From Litorivivens sp041624475 (lineage in GTDB: Bacteria; Pseudomonadota; Gammaproteobacteria; Pseudomonadales; Spongiibacteraceae), in NCBI RefSeq assembly GCF_041624475.1, contig NZ_JBFJUX010000011.1:1-64000 (forward strand): a stretch of 64,000 bases of DNA, in the 5' to 3' direction. Shown in pieces: positions 1-8,217 of this stretch. The stretch's first letter is position 1, and each line of letters begins with the position of its first letter. The translations under genes were made by a program, and so were the position numbers. The notes under the pieces were generated by a model that saw only the letters and a program-made list of their open reading frames with translations, did not search any database and was not told the origin of the DNA.

Positions 1-25
1 AGCGGGCACAGCGATTGGAATAGCG

Positions 26-2398
26 ATGAAATTCAGCGAACAGTGGCTTCGAGAATGGGTAAATCCGGAGCTGAATACACAGCAACTGGCCGACCAGATC
101 ACGATGGCCGGCTTGGAAGTGGACGCGATTGAAGCGGTCGCCGGTGACTTCAGCGGCGTGATCGTCGGTGAAATTCTCGCCGCCGAGCAGCACCCGGATG
201 CGGACAAGCTCCGGGTGTGCAAGGTCAGCGACGGCAAGGACGAGTACCAGGTAGTCTGCGGCGCTCCCAATGCGCGAGCTGGCATCAAGGTGCCCTTTGC
301 GACCGTGGGCGCGGTGCTGCCGGGCAACTTCAAAATCAAAAAGGCCAAGCTGCGCGGCGTGGAATCCTTCGGCATGCTCTGCGGCCCCGACGAGCTGGAG
401 CTGGGTGAATCCACTGGCGGTTTGATGGAGCTGGCACCCGAGACGCAGGTTGGTCAGGATCTGCGCGATGCGCTGGGCCTGAACGACAAGCTGATCGAGC
501 TCGGGCTTACCCCCAATCGCTCAGACTGTCTCAGCCTGCGCGGTATCGCCCGCGATGTGGCGGTGCTGAATGAGTTGGACATCAATGAACCCGATTGTTC
601 GCCTGTTGCAGCCGTTAACGACGAACAGCGCGAGATCACGATTGAAGCCGAAGAAGATTGCCCTCGCTACTGCGGTCGGGTGATTCGCAATATCGATATC
701 AGTCAGCCATCGCCGCTGTGGCTGCAGGAAAAGCTGCGCCGAGCCGGGTTGCGCTCCATTGATGCGGTGGTGGATGTTACAAACTACATTCTGCTGGAGC
801 TGGGGCAGCCTCTGCACGGCTTTGATCTGGCAAAACTGGATGGTGGCATTCATGTGCGGCTGGCCACGCAGGGCGAGAAAATCACTCTGCTCGATGGTCA
901 GGAGTTGGAACTGCGCAGCGATTCCATGGTCATCGCCGATGATAAAAAGGCGCTGGCACTGGCCGGTATCATGGGCGGCAAGGAAAGCGCTGTCGGTGAA
1001 ACCACCCGCGATATTTTCCTGGAATCAGCGTTTTTTGCGCCGGAAAAGCTCGCTGGCCGGGCTCGTTCCTATGGTTTACATACGGATTCTTCGCATCGTT
1101 TCGAGCGGGGAGTGGACTATGAACTGCCCAAGCAGGCCATTGAACGCGCTACCCGCCTGATTACTGAAATCGTAGGTGGTGAGCCGGGCCCGGTCGTTGA
1201 GCGAACCACCGCGCATTTGCCTGAGCCTCAACATATCAGCCTGCGCGAGGCGCGCATTGAAAAGATGCTGGCCATGCCGGTGCCCGCAGCGCGTGTAGAA
1301 AGTATTCTGAAAGGTCTCGGCCTTCAGGTGGAGAAAGCCGACGGCGGTTGGGCGGTTACAACACCCAGCTGGCGCTTTGATCTGGCGATAGAAGTGGATC
1401 TGCTGGAGGAGCTGGCCCGCATCGTCGGTTACAACAACCTGCCGGTGAAGCCGATCACCGATACCCTGGAAATTATCGCCAAGCCCGAAAGCCAGATTGG
1501 CGTGGGCGAAGTGCGTCGCCGGATGACCGCGCTGGGCTATCAGGAGGCTATCACCTACAGTTTTGTTGACCCCGTTTGGCAAAAGGCTCTGTTCCCGGGT
1601 GTTGAGACCGTTTCCCTGATCAATCCGATCTCGGCGGATCTCGCGGATATGCGCCTTAGCCACTGGCCGGGTCTGCTCAAAGCCGTTTCGCATAACCTGA
1701 ATCGTCAGCAGGCGCGGGTGCGCCTGTTTGAAACCGGCCTGTGTTTTGTGCCGAACGCCGATGGCAGCCTGACTCAGGAAGCAACGCTGTCTGCTGTGCT
1801 GACTGGCGATCGTCTGCCGGAAAACTGGCATGGCAAAGGGGAGAGGGTGGATTTCTTCGATGCCAAGGGTGATTTGGAGTCAGTACTCAAGCTGGTAGCC
1901 GGGCGCGATTTTCGCTTTCAGGCGGGCGAGCATTCAGCGCTGCACCCCGGCCAAACTGCCGAAGTGGTGTTGGATGACCAAGTGGTTGGTTATGTCGGAG
2001 CTTTGCACCCCTCGCTGGCCCAGCAGTTCGACCTTGGGAAGGGGGTTTACCTGTTCGAGGTAAAACTGGCCGCCGTGACCGAGCGGCGTGTGCCAAGCTT
2101 CCAGACGCCGTCGCGCTACCCGGAGGTGCGCAGGGATCTGGCGCTGGTGATCGACCGCAAAATACCCGCCCAAAGCGTACTGGATGCGGCCAGAGCCGCC
2201 GCCGGCGAACATCTCGTCAACCTGAACCTGTTTGATATTTATGAGGGTGAAGGTATTGATCCACAACGAAAAAGTTTAGCGATCGGCTTGACGTATCGGG
2301 ATTCTTCGCGCACTCTTAACGAAGAAGAAGTGAACGAATCCGTAGGTCACGTAATCCGCGCTCTGGAAGAGGGGTTTGGCGCGACACTGAGGAACTAA
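26..2398 (+). CDS. pheT: Phenylalanine-tRNA ligase beta subunit
   Basis: Forms the alpha2-beta2 synthetase with PheS, charging tRNA-Phe in the cytoplasm. The 790-residue length is normal for bacterial PheT. An EMAP-like tRNA-binding domain is visible near residues 45-150 (HPDADKLRVCKV), followed by the B3/B4 editing domain, B5, a catalytic-like core around 480-690, and a C-terminal anticodon-binding fold beginning near SRYPEVRRDLALVID. The product ends 5 nt before ihfA, the usual pheST-ihfA order; pheS should lie just left of the window. The identification rests on full-length family similarity and synteny, and nothing is odd about it. Confidence 0.98.
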   Translation: MKFSEQWLREWVNPELNTQQLADQITMAGLEVDAIEAVAGDFSGVIVGEILAAEQHPDADKLRVCKVSDGKDEYQVVCGAPNARAGIKVPFATVGAVLPGNFKIKKAKLRGVESFGMLCGPDELELGESTGGLMELAPETQVGQDLRDALGLNDKLIELGLTPNRSDCLSLRGIARDVAVLNELDINEPDCSPVAAVNDEQREITIEAEEDCPRYCGRVIRNIDISQPSPLWLQEKLRRAGLRSIDAVVDVTNYILLELGQPLHGFDLAKLDGGIHVRLATQGEKITLLDGQELELRSDSMVIADDKKALALAGIMGGKESAVGETTRDIFLESAFFAPEKLAGRARSYGLHTDSSHRFERGVDYELPKQAIERATRLITEIVGGEPGPVVERTTAHLPEPQHISLREARIEKMLAMPVPAARVESILKGLGLQVEKADGGWAVTTPSWRFDLAIEVDLLEELARIVGYNNLPVKPITDTLEIIAKPESQIGVGEVRRRMTALGYQEAITYSFVDPVWQKALFPGVETVSLINPISADLADMRLSHWPGLLKAVSHNLNRQQARVRLFETGLCFVPNADGSLTQEATLSAVLTGDRLPENWHGKGERVDFFDAKGDLESVLKLVAGRDFRFQAGEHSALHPGQTAEVVLDDQVVGYVGALHPSLAQQFDLGKGVYLFEVKLAAVTERRVPSFQTPSRYPEVRRDLALVIDRKIPAQSVLDAARAAAGEHLVNLNLFDIYEGEGIDPQRKSLAIGLTYRDSSRTLNEEEVNESVGHVIRALEEGFGATLRN

Positions 2399-2403
2399 GA
2401 GTC

Positions 2404-2706
2404 ATGGCAGCGCTTACCAAAGCCGAGATGGCAGAACATCTCTACGAACAGCTGGGCTTCAATAAACGTGAGGCCAAAGAACTGGTAGAGATGTTTTTCG
2501 AGCAGATCAGAAATTGTCTTGAGAATAACGAACAGGTCAAACTGTCCGGGTTCGGCAATTTTGATTTGCGCGACAAGAGCCAACGGCCGGGGCGCAACCC
2601 CAAGACCGGTGAAGAGATCCCTATTTCTGCGCGCCGGGTGGTTACTTTCCGCCCAGGACAAAAATTAAAAGCACGAGTAGAACAGTATGCTGGAACCGAG
2701 TCATAA
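2404..2706 (+). CDS. ihfA: Integration host factor subunit alpha
   Basis: Small DNA-bending protein of the HU/IHF family that pairs with IhfB. It acts in recombination, replication and sigma-54 transcription. The 100-residue protein carries the DNA-inserting beta-arm motif RPGRNPKTGEEIPI and the conserved GFGNF segment. It follows pheT immediately and overlaps the next gene by 20 nt, so pheT-ihfA-merR are probably one transcript. IHF is a common accessory factor for P4-type integrases such as the one in this window; that link is inference. Confidence 0.97.
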   Translation: MAALTKAEMAEHLYEQLGFNKREAKELVEMFFEQIRNCLENNEQVKLSGFGNFDLRDKSQRPGRNPKTGEEIPISARRVVTFRPGQKLKARVEQYAGTES

Positions 2707-3043
2707 CGACGAATTGCCGGCCATCCCCGGCAAGCGGTACTTCACCATAGGCGAAGTCAGCGATCTGTGTCTGGTCAAGCCACATGTACTGCGTTACTGG
2801 GAGCAGGAGTTTCCCCAGCTCAAGCCGGTAAAGCGTCGGGGCAACCGCCGCTATTACCAGCGCCAGGACGTGATCATGATCCGTCAGATCCGCAGCCTGC
2901 TGTACGATCAAGGCTATACCATTGGCGGCGCCCGTCAGCGGCTGTCCGGCGATGAGGCCAAAGACGACGAAACCCAATACAAGCAACTGATTCGGCAGAT
3001 GATTGTCGAATTGGAAGATCTGCTGAAAGAGCTCAAAGCCTGA
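2687..3043 (+). CDS. MerR-family transcriptional regulator
   Basis: A 118-residue protein with an N-terminal winged helix-turn-helix of the MerR type (YFTIGEVSDL, then LRYWEQEF and RRYYQRQDV, residues about 14-80) and a short helical C-terminus. It has no metal-binding cysteine cluster, so a metal-sensing role is unlikely. This regulator is typically found directly after ihfA in pseudomonads and relatives; its ligand and targets are not known to me. The start overlaps the end of ihfA by 20 nt, indicating translational coupling. Confidence 0.9.
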   Translation: MLEPSHNDELPAIPGKRYFTIGEVSDLCLVKPHVLRYWEQEFPQLKPVKRRGNRRYYQRQDVIMIRQIRSLLYDQGYTIGGARQRLSGDEAKDDETQYKQLIRQMIVELEDLLKELKA

Positions 3044-3079
3044 CTTGCTCCCTCTGGGAGGGGGTAAGGACGCTTCCCG

Positions 3080-3826
3080 CTACTTCCCAAGCTCGCTCCA
3101 CTTATTCAACAAATCCACCGGCACCGGAAACACAATTGTCGAGTTTTTCTCTCCGGCTATCTCATTGAGAGTCTGCAGATAGCGCAGCTGAATGGCCTGG
3201 CTTTGGGTGGCCAGTATCTTGGCGGCTTCTGCCAGCTTTTCAGAGGCCTGCAATTCGCCTTCAGCATGAATCACCTTGGCGCGGCGTTCCCGTTCTGCCT
3301 CAGCCTGTTTGGCAATCGCGCGAATCATGTTTTCGTTGAGATCCACATGCTTGATCTCGACATTGGCCACCTTCACGCCCCAGGCATCGGTCTGGTCGTC
3401 CAAAATCTCCTGTACGTCGGCGTTGAGTTTGTCGCGCTGAGCGAGCATATCGTCCAATTCGTGCTGGCCTAGCACCGAGCGCAGGGTAGTCTGGGCCAGC
3501 TGGCTGGTCGCATCATAGTAGTTCTCAACCTGAATGATGGCCTTTTCCGCATCGACTACCCGGAAATAGACCACTGCATTTACCTGCACGGACACATTGT
3601 CCATGGAAATAACGTCCTGAGTGGGAACATCCATTACCAGCGTGCGCAAATCCACCCTGACCATTTGCTGGATAACGGGGATCACAATAATCAGCCCCGG
3701 CCCTTTGACCTTCTGAAAGCGGCCTAGCAAGAATATCACCCCGCGCTCGTACTCCCGCAGAACCCGAAACGCCGATAGTAGAAACAGGATGACAATGGCT
3801 ATAAAAGCAACGGTAAAGTAGTTCAT
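3080..3826 (-). CDS. Slipin (stomatin/SPFH-domain) membrane protein
   Basis: A 248-residue SPFH protein: one N-terminal membrane segment (about residues 3-22), an SPFH/Band 7 domain (FQKVKGPGLIIVIPVIQQMV onward), and a charged, helical, coiled-coil-prone tail (QAEAERERRAKVIHAEGE). Slipins form oligomers in the membrane and are partners of NfeD-type proteases. Here the slipin start is 3 nt after the stop of the upstream NfeD gene, the classic p-stomatin/STOPP operon. It is probably involved in membrane quality control; the exact function is unproven. Confidence 0.93.
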   Translation of the reverse strand: MNYFTVAFIAIVILFLLSAFRVLREYERGVIFLLGRFQKVKGPGLIIVIPVIQQMVRVDLRTLVMDVPTQDVISMDNVSVQVNAVVYFRVVDAEKAIIQVENYYDATSQLAQTTLRSVLGQHELDDMLAQRDKLNADVQEILDDQTDAWGVKVANVEIKHVDLNENMIRAIAKQAEAERERRAKVIHAEGELQASEKLAEAAKILATQSQAIQLRYLQTLNEIAGEKNSTIVFPVPVDLLNKWSELGK

Positions 3827-3829
3827 GGT

Positions 3830-5149
3830 TTAATTCTCCTTTTCAACCTCGAGTACCAGGCCTTCGGCGCGCACCACCCGTACGGTGTCGTTTACCGAGA
3901 GCGGCGTGTTACAGCGAACCTGCCACCATTCACCGTCTAGGCGAATCATCGGCCGGCCTTTGTGCAGGTGGTCAATGCGGGCGGTGGCGCCTGTGAGGGT
4001 CGATAAGCCGCTTACTGCGGGGCGGCGGTGTGTTTTTCGCAGCAGGTTGAGAATAACCAGCAACAGCAGCGCGCTGCCTATGGCAACCGCTATGATGACC
4101 GGCAATGCGATGTCGTAGCCGGGGACGTTGCTGTCCATCAACATGATAGAGCCCACCACAAAAGCGATGATGCCACCCAGCCCGAGGATTCCCACGCTGG
4201 GGCTTAAAGCTTCCGCCGCCAGCAGACCCAGCCCCAGTAACATCAGACCGAGTGCCGAATAACTGATGGGCAGCAGTTGCAAGGCGTAGGCGGCGAGCAG
4301 TAGGCAGATTCCACCGACAATTCCGCCCACGCCCACGCCGGGGTTGGAAAACTCGAAAATCAGGCCGTAAATGCCCAACATCAACAGCAGATAGGCGATG
4401 TTCGGATCGGTGATTACCTGCAGGAACTGATTGCGCCAGTCGGGTTCTACGACTTTTATCGTGGCGTTTTCGGTGGCGAGCTGGCGTTCGCCGCCGCTGG
4501 TGGCAACGGTCCGGCCATGCAATTGCTTGAGTAGATCAGCCGGGTTATCCGCTATCAGGTCGATTACCCCGGATTCCAATGCAGCCTGGGCGGTGAGTGT
4601 AGCGGCCTCTGTTACCGCCGACTCGGCCCATTCGGCGTTACGACCGCGCTCTTCCGCCAGGCCGCGGATATAGGCCACCGCATCGTTGAGCACTTTTCGC
4701 TGTTTGGCATCCGGTTTGGAGTCGCTGGATTTGTCGTCTTGCCCGCCGGGCGGCAGCGGTGTGGCACCGCCAAGCTGCACTGGCGTTGCGGCTCCGAGAT
4801 TGGTGGCCGGTGCCATGGCGGCAATATGGCTGGCATAGAGAATATAGGTGCCCGCACTGGCGGCGCGGCTACCCTGAGGGGCAACAAAGCCCACGACTGG
4901 CACGCGTGATGCCATGATCTGCTTAATAATGTCGCGCATCGCGTGATCCAGGCCGCCAGGCGTGTTCATGCGAACAATTATCAGCTCCGCAGTGCCTGCC
5001 TCGGCCTGATTGCCTCGCTCGATCGCACGTACCACGTGATCCGCTACCGCGGGTCCGATTGCGCCATCGATATCAACCAGCCATACCTCGCCGGCCCGCC
5101 CTATGCCTGAAGCGGTGATCAGCAGTGCCAGAAGCATTGCTCTCATCAT
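3830..5149 (-). CDS. NfeD family membrane-bound serine protease (ClpP-class)
   Basis: Long-form NfeD protein of 439 residues. A signal peptide (about 1-19) precedes a ClpP-like S49 protease domain with RMNTPGGL and the nucleophile region SAGTYI; a catalytic lysine is expected downstream. A Gly/Leu-rich block of four to five membrane helices follows (about 240-370), then a C-terminal NfeD OB-fold (ATARIDHL to LVLEVEKEN). The family cleaves stomatin-type partners, matching the slipin gene 3 nt downstream. It is transcribed away from the MscS-type gene. Confidence 0.93.
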   Translation of the reverse strand: MMRAMLLALLITASGIGRAGEVWLVDIDGAIGPAVADHVVRAIERGNQAEAGTAELIIVRMNTPGGLDHAMRDIIKQIMASRVPVVGFVAPQGSRAASAGTYILYASHIAAMAPATNLGAATPVQLGGATPLPPGGQDDKSSDSKPDAKQRKVLNDAVAYIRGLAEERGRNAEWAESAVTEAATLTAQAALESGVIDLIADNPADLLKQLHGRTVATSGGERQLATENATIKVVEPDWRNQFLQVITDPNIAYLLLMLGIYGLIFEFSNPGVGVGGIVGGICLLLAAYALQLLPISYSALGLMLLGLGLLAAEALSPSVGILGLGGIIAFVVGSIMLMDSNVPGYDIALPVIIAVAIGSALLLLVILNLLRKTHRRPAVSGLSTLTGATARIDHLHKGRPMIRLDGEWWQVRCNTPLSVNDTVRVVRAEGLVLEVEKEN

Positions 5150-5284
5150 GGTTGAGTCTGCCCTCCATGCTGGAAGTGCCTATTCAGCTTGGCACTCGCG
5201 AGCCTGCTTGGCAAATTCACAGCATGGTAATTCCGGTGCTAATGTACAATGTCTACCGAATCGGTAATTGGCGGGAGATATCGG

Positions 5285-6163
5285 ATGCTGGAGCAGGTGG
5301 AACTGACGCAGGAACAGGCCGTTCTACTGGCTCCATTTTTGCGTTTGCTGATCAGCACCTTTTTGCTGGTCGTCGCCATACTGATTCTGCGCGCGGTCAG
5401 CGCCCGTTTTATCCGCAAAAACGTGTCCACCGCCGATCTTCGAGCCAAGTGGCTGGTTCAGTCACGCAATGCCTTCATTCTCCTGTTGATGCTTGGGCTG
5501 GTGCTGATCTGGGGCGAAGAGCTCAGAACGCTCGCCCTGTCCGTGGTTGCCATCGCTGTTGCTCTGGTAGTGGCGACCAAGGAGCTGATCCTCTGTCTGA
5601 TAGGCGCGATGCTCAGAGCGGGCAGCAGCGCCTTTGATATCGGTGACCGCATTCAGATCAAGGAATACCGCGGTGACGTCATTGACCACAACCCCCTTAC
5701 CACCACCTTGCTGGAGGTAGGCCCTGGCAAGGTCTCCAATCAGCTGACCGGCCGGGTGCTGACGATACCCAATGCCCTGTTTGTAACAGACGCTGTGGTC
5801 AATGAAACCCCAAACGCCAAGTACCTGTTTCATGTGATCATTATTCCCTTTAAGCGGGATCACAACTGGCAAGGTGCCAGAGATGCAATGCTTCAGGCCG
5901 CCAAGCGCGAATGCGCCCCCTACGCCGAAGAAGCCCGTCGCTACCTCGTCCGCTTCAGCGCCCAGCGCGGGCTGGAGCCCCCGTCAGTAGAACCCCGCAT
6001 CACCATCCAGGTGCCAGCCCCGGAAGAGATACACCTGATTATGCGTCTGCCGGTTCCCAGCAGCCGCCGGGTGAGCGTTGAGCAGGCTATCCTGAGCGAC
6101 GTGATGGAGGGCAACTTTTCGGTGAAAAAAGAGCCTACCGCCAGCGCTCAGGTGGATGTGTAA
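5285..6163 (+). CDS. Small MscS-type mechanosensitive channel family protein
   Basis: About 292 residues from the ATG at 5285, which has a GGGAGA ribosome site 6 nt upstream; an in-frame start at 5249 lacks one, so I prefer 5285. Three hydrophobic helices are visible (about 19-36, 58-76, 78-105), then the MscS beta domain (DIGDRIQIKEYRGDVIDH) and a C-terminal alpha/beta domain. The family gates ion flow on membrane tension and protects from osmotic downshock. The third helix is less Gly/Ala-patterned than E. coli MscS, so conductance properties cannot be assumed. Confidence 0.85.
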   Translation: MLEQVELTQEQAVLLAPFLRLLISTFLLVVAILILRAVSARFIRKNVSTADLRAKWLVQSRNAFILLLMLGLVLIWGEELRTLALSVVAIAVALVVATKELILCLIGAMLRAGSSAFDIGDRIQIKEYRGDVIDHNPLTTTLLEVGPGKVSNQLTGRVLTIPNALFVTDAVVNETPNAKYLFHVIIIPFKRDHNWQGARDAMLQAAKRECAPYAEEARRYLVRFSAQRGLEPPSVEPRITIQVPAPEEIHLIMRLPVPSSRRVSVEQAILSDVMEGNFSVKKEPTASAQVDV

Positions 6164-6209
6164 AACGGTCGAAAATCAAACAGTAAGGCCAGTTTTTCAC
6201 GTTTCCCTA

Positions 6210-6238
6210 TTTAATTGCCAAAGGGTCTGCTGTATTAT
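6210..6238 (+). promoter_or_regulatory. Candidate promoter of tRNA-Pro
   Basis: A TATTAT -10 hexamer (6233-6238) lies 14 nt before the mature tRNA 5' end. A weak -35-like TTTAAT lies 17 nt further upstream (6210-6215). The placement fits a tRNA promoter but the -35 match is only 3 of 6. Confidence 0.4.
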
Positions 6239-6252
6239 GCTCACCCTCAAAT

Positions 6253-6329
6253 CGGGGCGTAGCGCAGTCTGGTAGCGCACCACACTGGGGGTGTGGTGGT
6301 CGTAGGTTCAAATCCTGCCGTCCCGACCA
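6253..6329 (+). tRNA. tRNA-Pro (anticodon GGG)
   Basis: A full 77-nt cloverleaf with encoded CCA. The acceptor stem CGGGGCG pairs with CGTCCCG, the D-arm contains AGCGCAGTCTGGTAGCGCA, the anticodon stem CCACA/TGTGG encloses a loop with GGG at 6287-6289, and the T-arm contains GGTTCAAATCC. It is the presumed attachment locus of the adjacent P4-type integrase. The gene is intact, as expected when an element re-creates the tRNA 3' end. Confidence 0.97.
6300..6329 (+). other. Presumed left attachment site (attL) of the genomic island
   Basis: The 3' part of tRNA-Pro (T-arm through CCA) is the usual core for P4-type tyrosine integrases, and the integrase gene begins 181 nt downstream, reading away from the tRNA. 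I found no second copy of this 3' end near 18.9-19.4 kb, so the exact core and the right end are not defined by the sequence. Confidence 0.5.
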
Positions 6330-6361
6330 AATTCAAGTCCATCCAGTCTGATGGCATCTCT

Positions 6362-6387
6362 AAAGCCCTGTTATTCAGGGCTTTTTT
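6362..6387 (+). terminator. Rho-independent terminator after tRNA-Pro
   Basis: A 9-bp perfect stem, AAAGCCCTG/CAGGGCTTT, with a TTATT loop and a run of T. It ends the tRNA transcript before the island integrase. Confidence 0.88.
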
Positions 6388-6510
6388 GTTTATACTCCGT
6401 CCAATGGTGTCTACCCCATCTGATGTCATACCCCAACCTATGGGGGTATGAGTGGGGGTAGAACGCCCGGCTTTCCCATTGATACCCCCAGCGATGGAAG
6501 GACGGATGAT

Positions 6511-7716
6511 ATGCCCCTTACAGCAACCGCAGTAAAGCAATCCAAGCCCCGAGAGAAGGCCTATAAGCTCTTCGACGGAGGTGGCCTGTTTCTCCTGGTA
6601 AACCCTAACGGCAGGAAATACTGGCGTTACAAGTACCGGTTTCTCGGTAAAGAAAAGCTACTTGCGCTCGGTACCTTTCCAGCAGTGTCTCTTGCGGAAG
6701 CCAGAGGCAAGCACCTCAAGGCCAAAGAACTGTTGGCTGAAGATAAAGACCCAGCTGACGTTCGAAAGCTAGAACAGCTCACACGCCACATAGCAGCGGC
6801 AGATACCTTTGAGGCAATCGCCCGAGAGTGGTTCACGATCAGGATGGTCGACAAATCCCCAAGTCATAGGGATAGAACCCTGAGGCTGTTTGAGAATCAC
6901 CTGTTCCCCGGCCTGCGGGGCCGCCCCATTTCCGCGATTACCGCACCGGAAATCTTGGCCATTCTGAGAAAGATAGATAACCAGGGTAAGGTTGAGACAG
7001 CGCACAGGGCCAAGCAGGCGGCCAGTCAAGTTTTCCGCTATGCCATTCAGACCGGGCGAGCGGAGCGAGATCCCTGCGCCGACCTCACAGGTGCATTAAG
7101 GTCCCCAAAGAAAACTCATATCGCGGCGATCACTGAGCCAGCTGAGGTCGGTAAGCTGATGGTAGCCATAGATGGTTTTCAGGGCACCGCGGTCGTTCAT
7201 ACGGCGCTAAAGCTCTCGGCGCTGATGTTCCTGCGCCCCGGCGAGATCAGACAGCTGGAATGGTCCGACGTTAATTGGGCGGAACGGCGTATAGAGATTC
7301 CCGCTGAGAGGATGAAAATGCGAGTCGCGCATATCGTCCCGCTGAGTACTCAAGCCGAAACTGCCCTAAAAGAACTCCATCGCCTTACCGGTAACGGACG
7401 CTACGTATTCCCAAGCCCACGAGGGGCGAGCCGTTGTCTGTCGGACAATGGTGTTCGCACTGCACTGAGAACTATGGGCTATGACAACCAAACCATGTCG
7501 CCCCATGGATTCAGGGCAATGGCGCGAACTCTTCTAGATGAAGTCTTGAGATACCGCATCGACTGGATCGAACATCAGCTAGCCCACCAAGTACGCGACC
7601 CCAACGGCCGGGCCTATAACCGCACCACCCACTTAGAGGGACGTGCGCAGATGATGCAGGGTTGGGCTGACTACCTCGACTCTCTCAAAGAACAAGCCCT
7701 AGCCAAATCCCCCTGA
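6511..7716 (+). CDS. P4-type tyrosine recombinase/integrase of the island
   Basis: About 401 residues. I use the ATG at 6511 (MPLTATAVKQSKPREKAYK), preceded by GGAAGGA; an in-frame start at 6448 adds 21 residues unlike the family. The N-terminal DUF4102-type arm-binding domain has GGGLFLLVNPNGRKYWRYKY. A SAM-like core-binding domain follows, then the catalytic domain with Arg in LRPGEIR (about 240), HGFR (about 332), HQLAH (about 355-359) and the nucleophile Tyr in AYNRTTH (about 369). It catalyses site-specific integration and excision at tRNA-Pro. All catalytic residues appear present. Confidence 0.95.
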   Translation: MPLTATAVKQSKPREKAYKLFDGGGLFLLVNPNGRKYWRYKYRFLGKEKLLALGTFPAVSLAEARGKHLKAKELLAEDKDPADVRKLEQLTRHIAAADTFEAIAREWFTIRMVDKSPSHRDRTLRLFENHLFPGLRGRPISAITAPEILAILRKIDNQGKVETAHRAKQAASQVFRYAIQTGRAERDPCADLTGALRSPKKTHIAAITEPAEVGKLMVAIDGFQGTAVVHTALKLSALMFLRPGEIRQLEWSDVNWAERRIEIPAERMKMRVAHIVPLSTQAETALKELHRLTGNGRYVFPSPRGASRCLSDNGVRTALRTMGYDNQTMSPHGFRAMARTLLDEVLRYRIDWIEHQLAHQVRDPNGRAYNRTTHLEGRAQMMQGWADYLDSLKEQALAKSP

Positions 7717-7902
7717 ACTCCGGCGCCTTTCGTACGCAGATGTCTACTGCGTGCGGAGGGCTACCATACTGTCCGCAACTTTGCAGAGATTTAGTTTCAC
7801 TCGAAAGGCCAAATTCTTCAGAAAAAAGACTTTCAGTTGTGCATTGTAGTCATTAGTCCCATCAGACGGTGTGGACATGAGTGAACTGCCGGAGAAATCA
7901 AC

Positions 7903-8142
7903 ATGGCTCACGCAAACCAATTGCCTTCTCAAATCCAGGCCAGCAAACGCCTACTGCGTATCCGGGATGTCATGCGCATCACCGGGCTTTCGCGCTCGTA
8001 TATCTACGCCTTGGCGGCGCAAGGAAAGTTTCCGCAGAGCCTCGCTTTGGTGCCGGGTGGTACCAGTCGAGCGTGGTTGGAGTCCGAGGTAGAGGAGTGG
8101 TTGGACGAGAGGATCGCTGCGCGTGATCTCGGTGATGAATGA
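7903..8142 (+). CDS. AlpA-family DNA-binding regulator
   Basis: A 79-residue MerR-like winged helix protein: LLRIRDVMRITGLSRSYIYA then GKFPQSLALVPGG and WLESEVEEWL, the standard AlpA/Prophage CP4-57 regulatory layout. A GGAGAAA ribosome site precedes the ATG. In CP4-57 and related elements AlpA activates excision or the integrase, or controls the replication operon. It sits between the integrase and the replication ATPase, as in P4-like elements. Its target operator was not identified. Confidence 0.93.
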   Translation: MAHANQLPSQIQASKRLLRIRDVMRITGLSRSYIYALAAQGKFPQSLALVPGGTSRAWLESEVEEWLDERIAARDLGDE

Positions 8143-8217
8143 GTGGCTATACCCCGGTTGGCGGGCAGCTAAACCGGGGCTAGCAACAACTCAACGTAAC
8201 CAGAGGACTTATGTTTT

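Noticed and set aside
3044..3079. CTCCC-TCT-GGGAG hairpin between the MerR gene and slipin as a terminator
   Set aside because: Stem of only 5 bp with no T tract on either strand.
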